Source: Eucommia ulmoides (Eukaryota; Streptophyta; Magnoliopsida; Garryales; Eucommiaceae). Taken from it: DNA of 64,000 nucleotides. A program made the translations under genes and the position numbers. The notes under the pieces are model-generated. The model was not told the DNA's origin. It was given only the letters and a program-made list of their open reading frames with translations, and made no database searches. This document shows positions 47,401-56,400 of the stretch, piece after piece. The DNA lies in the NCBI GenBank assembly GCA_016647705.1, contig CM028338.1, positions 25,183,077-25,247,076 on the forward strand. Direction: 5' to 3'. Numbering within the stretch: position 1 is the stretch's first letter; the number at the start of each line of letters is the position of its first letter.

Positions 47401-50400
47401 GAAGTGAAGTTTTATTATTTTCTTGTCATTTGGTCGCTTTCCAGGATCCCACACCATTCTTTTAGACCAACCCTGGTGATTTTTGTGAGCTTGAGTAATG
47501 CACTGGAATTTTTCTTCTATCTTCTGGCCCCACCCAGTTGTTAAAAAATTTTCCTCTACTTCCTGGGTCAAATCCAAGTTGTTGGGCTCAAAAGAGTTAT
47601 TGGGCTTGAAGTAAGTGTTGGAATTATTGGGCCTGTCTACATTGCTGGGCTTGATGAAGGTGCTGGTTCTGAAACATTGGGCTGATATTTCCTCTATTTT
47701 CAGGCCCACGTTGAAATGATCCATTGGCAAAGCAGAATGGTGGGTCTTCAAGTTTATTAGCTCAACCCATTTCTTTAATCCTTTGTCAACAATCCCTAGG
47801 GTTAGTTCAGTCGGAGTTCCTTCCAACGGCGCAGCAGACTCGAAAAACCTCCGGCGATTCTCCCGTATGCTGCCTTCCTGCTCCAAACTAAGTTCAACCC
47901 TAATTTCTGGTTGCAGTCTCTTAACGAAAGCATCGAAGGGCACCTCCTTCGATACCCTATCCCACGGCGCCGAGACGAAGATGGCGAAATCGTCTACTCT
48001 TGTCGTGATCAGATCTTCGTCGAATTCGTCGATTCTCTTCGCGATTATAGCTTCGTCACAATCATCGTCTTGGTTGGAAAATAACGGCGATGAATCGTCG
48101 GTGTTGTTGCTGTTTTCCGGCGTGGTGGACATAGCGATTTCTTCGATCCCTCCGGTTGTGAAAGTGACTTCTCTCGTCAAGATCAACGACGGTGCTCGAT
48201 AATCGCGCACACTGAGCTCCTGCTCCAACACAAATCTCTGTTCATGGAGTGACCCCATCTGAGCGGATCGAAATTTCTTCCGAAGCCACCTCTTCAACTC
48301 CTCCCACAGAAAGAAGGGTCGGATCTTTTCTTCTTTCTGGTACCATAATAGGGCGTCTCCCTCGAAGCTAATGGCCGCTGCCTCAACTTTTTCTTCGTTC
48401 GTGAATTGGTGGAGATCAAAATAGATTTCTGCCTTCAAGATCCATCCATCGGCGTCTGTATCGTCGAACGTCAGAAGCTTCAACTTCCGAAATCGGAAAT
48501 CGTGCCACTGACCAGAAACAATGGCAGACTCATTGTGGTTCGGCGTACCTCCGGCAAAAGAGTTCATCTTTGCTTCCTTGGTCTTTCGGATACGAATTGA
48601 TTCCTCCTGCAACTTAATAAGCCGGTCAAGTTTCTGTAGTATTGTCTGCATCGACAGATTGCAAAATTCTTCCCAGGAACGTGCTTTGATACTAATTTGA
48701 TATGAACCAAATCGGTACTATTGAATTTTATAGAACGAACTAACAATTACAATGATAAATCAAAGCATTCGAGAGGTTTGGGAACTCTCCAACCAAGTAA
48801 TTCGAGAGACTTGGGACTCTCCAAATGTGCTAAGCTCAATCCAAAACAATTATCTATTTTCTGATCCCCCCTACACTGACCTTCATCCCCCTTTTATAAT
48901 CTCCTTATCCATCCCTAACCATAACCAACTCTAACAAACTCTAAAACAGATTCCATAACAAAATAACAATCATATTTTCAATTATCCATTTTACCCCTCC
49001 TAGAACTTGGGTCCTAACAGAAGATTGCCCTAGACTTTATATATAGCTCAGGATTAGGTAACACAAGCGATGTGGGATTCAACATGCCCTCAAACCACTA
49101 CGAGTGGATATCGGGGGACCCAATATGAATGTGGGATTCAACACGCCCGCTCATGCGTAGGGTGGACTTTGATAAACCAATGCGAACGGATATCTGGGGG
49201 CTCAACATTGATGTGGGATTCAACACCCAACGTCAGACAAAAGGCCCGACTCTGATACCATGTAGAAAACCCAAGGGGGCATCTCCAATTAAGACTTACT
49301 CGGAGAAAGGAAGAAGGACCGAAATAGCTGGTGTTGGTTCCGGAAGGACTACCAGATCCAAAGGTACACTTAACCTTAAAAATTAATACCTTAATCCGGA
49401 ATATAAGGGGAATCCGGCAACCCTCTATAATGAGATTAAAAAAATTAATTAGAACTTGTAAGGTTTCTTTTGTTGCAATTTCGGAATTATGGTGAATAGG
49501 GAAATTATTGATTCTATTATGCATAGAATAAGGTTTAATCATTTCCTCTCAAATGATAATGGAGCAATCTGGCTTTCCGTGAAAAATGGGTGGAATGTTA
49601 TTGTTTTGGAGGATGCTGGTCAAGTAATTCATCTTGAAGCAAAACATAATGAAATTCCAAGTTCTATGAACGTTTCTATTGTTTATGCTGCTTTTAAGGC
49701 CTTGGATAGGAGATGTCTCTGGGATAATTTACTTGTCTCTTCTTCAGTTACTGGGTCTTGGATGGTGGGTGGGCAGTTCAATGCAATTTTCCCCTGTTCA
49801 TGATTTCACTGCTACTACTGCTGCTTATGGGCTTGGGGATGTTGGTTTTGTTGGTTCCCAGTACACTTGGTGTAATAATTACGAAGTATTGACATGGTGA
49901 TTTGTGGGGGCAATAATACCGATAAGCTGGGGATCAAGCATCTTCCTAGAACTAATTCTGATCATTCTCTTCTGTTCATCTCTGCATTTAGTTGATTGGA
50001 TAGATGTCATAAGTCTTTCAAATTTCAGAACATGCGGTGCTATCATGATCAATTCATGGATATTGTAAGGAATAGTTTGAATCAGCAGATGGGATGGTTC
50101 AGGTATGTCAATTTTGGTGAAGAAGCTCAAAGGCTGAAGAGTGTGCTCATAACTTGGAATAAGAAACTTTTGGTGACATTTTTGAGAACATCAAGGATGC
50201 TGAGGATCATGTGTTACAATGTGTTATTCAATATCAAAGAAGTAATTCTGATGTTGACAGAGAATCTAATCATCTAGCTGAAGCAAATTAGAAATCTCTT
50301 ATGCTGCAGTAAGAAAGGTACTTGAAACAAAAGATCTAGATCTAAGTGGCTTAAGGAGGGGTATCACAACACAGGATTTTTTTTTTTTCAGAACTGTGTC

Positions 50401-53400
50401 AATCTCTAAAGGCAAGAAATGTGCATCCATAGATTTAATGACAGGACTGGTAATTGGAACACCAAGGGGGAGGATATTGACAAGGTCATTATTGACAATT
50501 TTCAGCAACATTTAACAGCAGAAACTGGCTCCATCTGGGAGGACCCTTTTTTGATGTTAGTGAGGCTAGAATTTGACATGATCAGATGCCAGTTTGTCTG
50601 ATTATCTGGAAGATGATGAGATTAAAGCCACTGTGAGATGGATAGTAACAATGCTTCTGGTCATGATGGCTTCACTGCTGTTGTTTTTCCAAAAAATGCT
50701 GACAGAATGTTCAAGTTGATTTGACTAATGCTGTCAGAGGTTTTTTGTTGTTGAGGAGGTTCCTGATGCTTCGGGCAGCACTCTTATTGCTCTCATCCCG
50801 ATGGTTACCTCTCCTGCTACTTGTAGTGATCTAATGCCTATAAGTGTCTGCAATGTGGTGTATAATATTGTGTCCAAGTTGGTTGCTTTCAAAATTACTG
50901 TGGTTCATTCTTCCATTATTTCTCTAGAGCAAAGTTCTGTCAGAGAATGGATTATCAAAGATAATGTTCTTCTTGCCCAGGAAATGATTCACAGGACCAA
51001 GACCAACCATGTTAATAGGGGTGACAGTGTCAGTCTCAAATTAGATATGTCTAAGGCCTACAACAGGGTTTATGGATCTTTCTTGTTAAGGTGCTACGAA
51101 GGATGGGATTTTTTGAACACTTTATGGATATGATTTGTGTCTTCCTCGAAATTCTCAATCCTTATTAATGGGTAGTCTAAAGGGTATTTTGCTAGTTCCA
51201 GAGGAATCAGGCAGGGGGACCCTCAGTTCCCTTCTCTATTTGTGATTGTTGCAAAAGTTTTCTTTATGGGCTTTAAGAAGCTGTATAATACTCATCATAA
51301 TATTCTGTTCTCTCATCTTTGGCATTTTTTTTAAGGAACCTCAGCGGAGCGCTCTCATCTCTATCATTGTCTAGTAATTTCACATCTTTCATTTGCTGAT
51401 GATATTGTGGTTTTTACTAATGGCAGTAAGGATTCTTTGAAACTTATTGGCTAATTTGTTTCGAGTTATGAAGCAGCTTCGTGGCAGCAAGACAACAAAT
51501 CCAAAAGCAATTTTTTTCGTTTCTTCCACATGCTTAGTCGCCAAGAGAAATCTAATTGCTCATAAAGTTTAGAAATGGTGAATGGCCTTTAATTTATTCA
51601 GGTTGTCTTTATTTTTTCTTTTCTATTGGCAGGAAAAAAGTTGCATTTCCACTCCTATTATAGCTAAAATCAGGAAGAATATTAATGGTTGGAATACCAA
51701 ATGGCTATTTTCTGGGGTTAAGCTTGTTCTTCTGAAAAGTGTGCTTCACAATATTAGTATATTCACCTATTTTGTTATTTTTCTTCCTAAATCTTTGTTC
51801 AAGGAATTAGATAAACATCATAAACTATTTGCGAATTATTCTGAGGGAATGATTTCAAAGAAAGCTTCACTGTAGAAGATAGGATCTCTTTTTGTACTGT
51901 ACCACAGAAGGAGGGTGGGTTGGGTGGAGGATGTGGTCAGAGTTATGCACTGTACGCTCTGGTGGAAATTCAGAGAAGGAAACTCTTTTTGGGCCAGTTC
52001 TCAATCCTTCTATAGAGTAGAACCTAGATAACAATCTGAATTGGAGGATGATGATGAATCTTACAAATGTGGTAGAAAAAAACATTACTTGGCTTGTTTC
52101 AAAATGTGAAATTTTCTTTTGGTGGAAGTATTGGGTCACATATGTTCTTCTAGGTAAGCTTCAATTGGTTCTTCAAAATCAGATGGATTTAAAAAAACTC
52201 TGATGTCCGGATTGATTCAAACTGGGATTTCAATGCTTGCGATGCATTCTTAATGATGAATTGTTTATTAAAGTGGTGATTATCAAGGTATTGATGTCTC
52301 CCAAAAGGATGAGATAATCTGGTCTGGTACCATGGATAGGGCTCTCTCAATAAAATCTGCTTGGAATTTTATAATATCAGGTCTGTCCACTACATGGTAT
52401 GTTTCTAACTTCTGGGATAAGAAAATACCAAAATATTTCTGTGGAGAACGTATTATGACTGTTTGCCTCTTGATGATAAAATTTGGCTGAGGTGTAGTTC
52501 TATTGTCTCTAAATGTTTATGTAATTCTACTAATTCTCGATCTGAAAATAAACATCATATTCTTTTTATTGGGGGAGGTAGCTGTTTCTGTTTGGTCATT
52601 CTTTATGAACGTTTTAGGCAATTTGATGTATGCTTCCATTGTCAAGGATCCAATTATTCATTACTGGTCTTCTATAGCTCTTTCTGCATTTCAAAAGCAG
52701 ACTAGCTATCTTGTTGCTGTCTGGATTTGCTGGTGACTTTGAAAATCTAGGTTCAAATATGGGTAAGGTCAATAAAGCTTTCACAATATATGCCTTGATC
52801 TTGCTTTTTCTGTTGATGCTTTTGTTAATTCTCAATCAGATAAAGAGTTGGTTGCTATTTTCGGAAATAAGTAGAGAAAATTCTTAGACCTCCAAAGCTG
52901 GTCAAATGGATTGTCCCATCTTCTAATCAGGTCTAAATTCTGATGATGCTTCCAAAAATAATTCGGGCTGCACTGGGGGGGGGAGGCCTCATTATAGATA
53001 GAAATGTGATGTTCTGTTTGCTTGTTCTCTTGATTTTGGTTGCTTGTTCCAAAGCCAATATGGTTGTTGAACTTAAAGCTATTCCTAAAAGTTTTCTTTG
53101 GCGTAACATTAATAATTATAAAAATGTGGTTGTTGAATTGGATTCCAAAGCGGCAGTGTTGATGTTAGTTTGTCATGCTAAGCTTCCATGGAGGGTGAAG
53201 CCCATTTTTCAGCAAATTCATCAACTCTCTTCTCTTCTTCATTGCTTGCGTACTACGGGTGTATTCGTGGGGATAATCAATTTCACTCTTGGTCATCTTT
53301 GTCTGGAAAGTTTAAAGGACTTATTTGGAGTGACAAACTTTGTACTGTCTTATTGTTTTGGATTGGAATTCTTTTTGGTTTGAGTTCTTTTTGACTTTTC

Positions 53401-56400
53401 TGGAGAGGTTCGGTCTTAAGTCCCCCTACTTTTTTTTTTTTATTCTCTCTATCAGTAAGGCCTAGTCCTCTGATAGCTTATTTTTTCGTGATTAATAAGC
53501 GTTCCTCGCTCTGTGAAGGTTTCCTTTGAAAAAAATCATCATTCTGGAATTATTCCATAATTAGCATCCAAAAATCTGGCCCATAAAGAGTTCCTTTATC
53601 TGAATTTCCATATGAGCTTATAGTGCATTCCTTTGACTACATCCTCCATTCTTCTAAGACCCAATCTGGGGGAAGTCAGCAAAAAGATTATCTAATTCGC
53701 TGAACACAGATTTAGAAGGAAAAAGAACAGAAAGGTTATATATAGGAATACTCTGAAGCACACTTTTCAGCAGAACAAGCTTACCCCTAACGGACAACCA
53801 TTTGGCATTTCAACCATTAATCTTTTTCCTGATTTTATCATTGAGAGGGATAAAAAATGCCACTCTTTTCCTGCCAACAAATAGAGGACAACACAAATAA
53901 ATTAAAGGCACTCACCATTTCCAAAACCAGTGGCACGAGCAATGGGATTTCTCCTGGTGGCTGAGCATTCAGTTGAAACAAAAAAGCTGTTTTTGGGTTT
54001 TTTGACTTGCTACCCTGAAGGTGCTTCCTAAAAATTGGCTAATTAATGAGCTTCAAAGAATCTATCCATTCATTAGTAAAGATTACAATATGATCAACAA
54101 AAGAAAGATAAGAAATTATTGGACAATGACTAGGATGAAAGAATTGAAAATGATGGTGAGTGTTAAACAACTTCTTCAGGCCCATGGATAATACTTTTGC
54201 TGCAATCACAAAAAGGATATGGGACAGAGGACTGTAGAAACCCAATGGGCTTAACTCACTCTCAAAAGACGCCTTGTAAGATGAGGATTGCCCTAGGCTT
54301 TATATATAGCTCAGGATCAGGTAATACAAGTGATGTGGGATTCAACACGCCCCCTCATGCGCTGGGTGGACTTTGACAAGCCACTACGAACGACCAACAT
54401 CAATGTGAGATTCAACACGTCCTCTTACGCGCAAGGTGAACTTTGAAAAACCACTGTGAATGGATATTGGGGCTCAACATTGATGTGGGAGTCAATACGC
54501 CCAACATCAGACGAAAAGTTTGGCTCTGATATTGAAGAAAAGCATTAGGCCTAACCCAATGGCTCTGATACCAGTGTAGGATGGTCTTGGGCCTGTGTTA
54601 ACTCCAAAAACTAACTCATGAGGTGAGATTTTTTTTCACATTTATAACTTGACCACTAGTCCCTTCCACATCCGATGTGAGATAAATCCAAAAATCTCCC
54701 TCTCACATCGGACCCTTGGTCAGCTAACTCTCGACCAGTCTCTCATTTTGTGTTTATTGGGTCATAGTTCTTGTAATATGAGTTTTGATACCATGTAAAA
54801 ACCCAATGGGCAAGTGAGTTAGGCCCATTGGGTTTCTTCAAGGATCTCCCTGTGTGATGCCTTTGGAACTTGCGAAATACCCTTTAAACTGACCATTAAT
54901 AAGGATTGATAATTTTTGGGAAGACAACTCCAAATCATGTTCAGGAAATCCCATTCTTCTTAACACCTTAACAAGAAAGATCCAGTGAAACCTGCCATAG
55001 GCCTTTGACATATCCAATTTGAGAAGAACATTGTCACCACTATTAACATGGTTGATCCTGTGAAATCATTTCCTGAGCAAGAAGAACATAATCTTGAATA
55101 ATCCTTCCTTTGACATAGGCACTTTGTTCTAGAGAAACAATCGAAGGGAGAATCACAAGAAGTCTGGAAGTAATCAGCTTTGTTACAATCTTGTACACCA
55201 CATTGTAGAGACTTATAGGCCTTAGATCACTGTTAGTTCTAGGAGAAGTTACCTTATGGTTGAGAGCAATAGCCCAAAGCATCCAGAACCTTCTCACCAA
55301 CAAAGAGACATCTGAGAGCATTAGTCAAATGATCTTGAATAATCTCCCAACATTTTTGAAGAAAATAGAAGTGAAGCCATCAGGCCAGTAACATTGTTAA
55401 CATACATCTCAACTTCTAGTGTTAATTTTAATTGAATTTTACCAGAGATGACAATCTCAGTAATTACTTGGAAATAAATTAATTCAAGCGAAGTGTCAAG
55501 TGCAAGAAAAGTAAAAGGATTGAATGCAAGATTGTTACACCAAAAACTAAATACAGTGCCGTGCTGGACAAGCTACCTAATCCACTCTGTAGAGTTTAAT
55601 ATATACAATATACTGACAAAACCACCTGGACTATGTTGAAGGTCACCTTCAACTGACATCTTGATCATCAACAAACACTTTGGTTGCTGAACTTGACATG
55701 CTATCTAATCCAATATTGCTCTGTTAAGACTTGAACAAAAATCATAACAGACATAAAACCATTTTATATAAAGGCTTAAAGGCATCTTAGCTAATGTGAA
55801 TTGGAATAGATACACGCCCTTGTGTGGTGTTTTCTAATCAAACAGAGCTTCAGTCTTCTAACATGAGATTATACGGCTATTGAACAGTGAAATCTCACAT
55901 AGAAAACCCTATTACAAGTTTACACCATGCTTTGACTTACAGTAGCCAATTTACAATGCCTCAAGGCCCCCAACAGTTATTATATAAATTTTCAAGTTCA
56001 TATTTAATGGAAAATCACACCAAGATTGGTTTCACCTGATTTTTCTAGTTTTGATTTTGCTTTAATTTTCAATATTGCTTATCGATCTCTTCTATTTTCA
56101 ATTGCAGAGATGCGGTGAGCTGCCATTTTTGTAAAGGTTAGTAGCTGAATATTGAAAATATTTCCTTTTGTGGTTTACCTTTTTTTTTTTTTGGCACTTG
56201 ATAAATGGTTTGCATCAGTGTTGTAAAAGGAGGTAGCATTGGGTGGCCCGTTTTGACCTATTTGGGGCGAGGTATAAGCCCTAAGGCGTGGTGCTTAAGT
56301 GCCACGATACAGATTTTTTTATTATTTTAGAAATATTACATATAATTAAAAAATATTAAAAATAAATAAAAGGATATATATGAAAAATAAACATAGATAA

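Larger units (their letters stand above)
47033..49019 (-). mobile_element. Gag-only non-autonomous LTR retrotransposon (TR-GAG-like), complete
   Basis: Two 322-bp LTRs (47033-47354 and 48698-49019) start TGTTAGGACCC and end CATATCA on the minus strand and differ at only about six positions by eye. The target duplication GAAGA is perfect (47028-47032 and 49020-49024). A primer-binding site like TTAGTATCAAAGC (Met-tRNA type, two mismatches) follows the 5' LTR, and a GGCGGTGGGTAA polypurine tract precedes the 3' LTR. The 1.34-kb interior is almost entirely one ORF. No protease, integrase or RT, so it depends on another element. This is the youngest insertion in the window by LTR similarity. Confidence 0.85.
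46986..49270. mobile_element. TRIM-like repeat hosting the gag-only element
   Basis: Starts TGTAGGAACCCAATGGGCC, is interrupted at 47033-49019, resumes with GAAGATTGCCCTAGACTTTA, contains three GTGGGATTCAACA words and ends near CTCTGATACCATGTAGAAAA. The same succession occurs at 54233-54545. The words GATGTGGGATTCAAC and GGCTCTGATACCATGT are familiar from short non-coding LTR-type repeats of many plants. No coding capacity. Confidence 0.55.
44060..53545 (+). mobile_element. Near full-length L1-type LINE, decayed (plus strand)
   Basis: Contains ORF1 (44060-45290, 49270-49378) and ORF2 (49380-53400: endonuclease, RT, zinc-binding region, RNase H), and ends in TTTCCTTTGAAAAAAA at 53545. The flanks ATTCATTATCAT (left, about 44050) and AATCATCATTC (right, 53546) look like a slightly diverged target duplication inside the older minus-strand LINE. 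Stops and frameshifts occur throughout, so it is inactive. About 4 kb of later insertions separate the two parts of ORF1. Confidence 0.75.
42041..56107 (+). other. Intron 6 (14067 bp) filled by nested transposons
   Basis: GTATTT donor and AATTGCAG acceptor. Native-looking intron DNA is limited to about 42041-42590 and 55390-56107. The remainder is a minus-strand LINE (42596-44060 and 53548-55390) split by a plus-strand LINE (about 44060-53545). That LINE contains a minus-strand copia fragment (45300-46985) and a TRIM-like repeat (46986-49270), which itself contains a gag-only LTR element (47033-49019). A second TRIM-like insertion sits at 54233-54840. Confidence 0.8.

Noticed and set aside
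47783..48202. 139-codon plus-strand ORF
   Set aside because: Antisense shadow of the gag-like ORF; Ser-rich translation with no motif.
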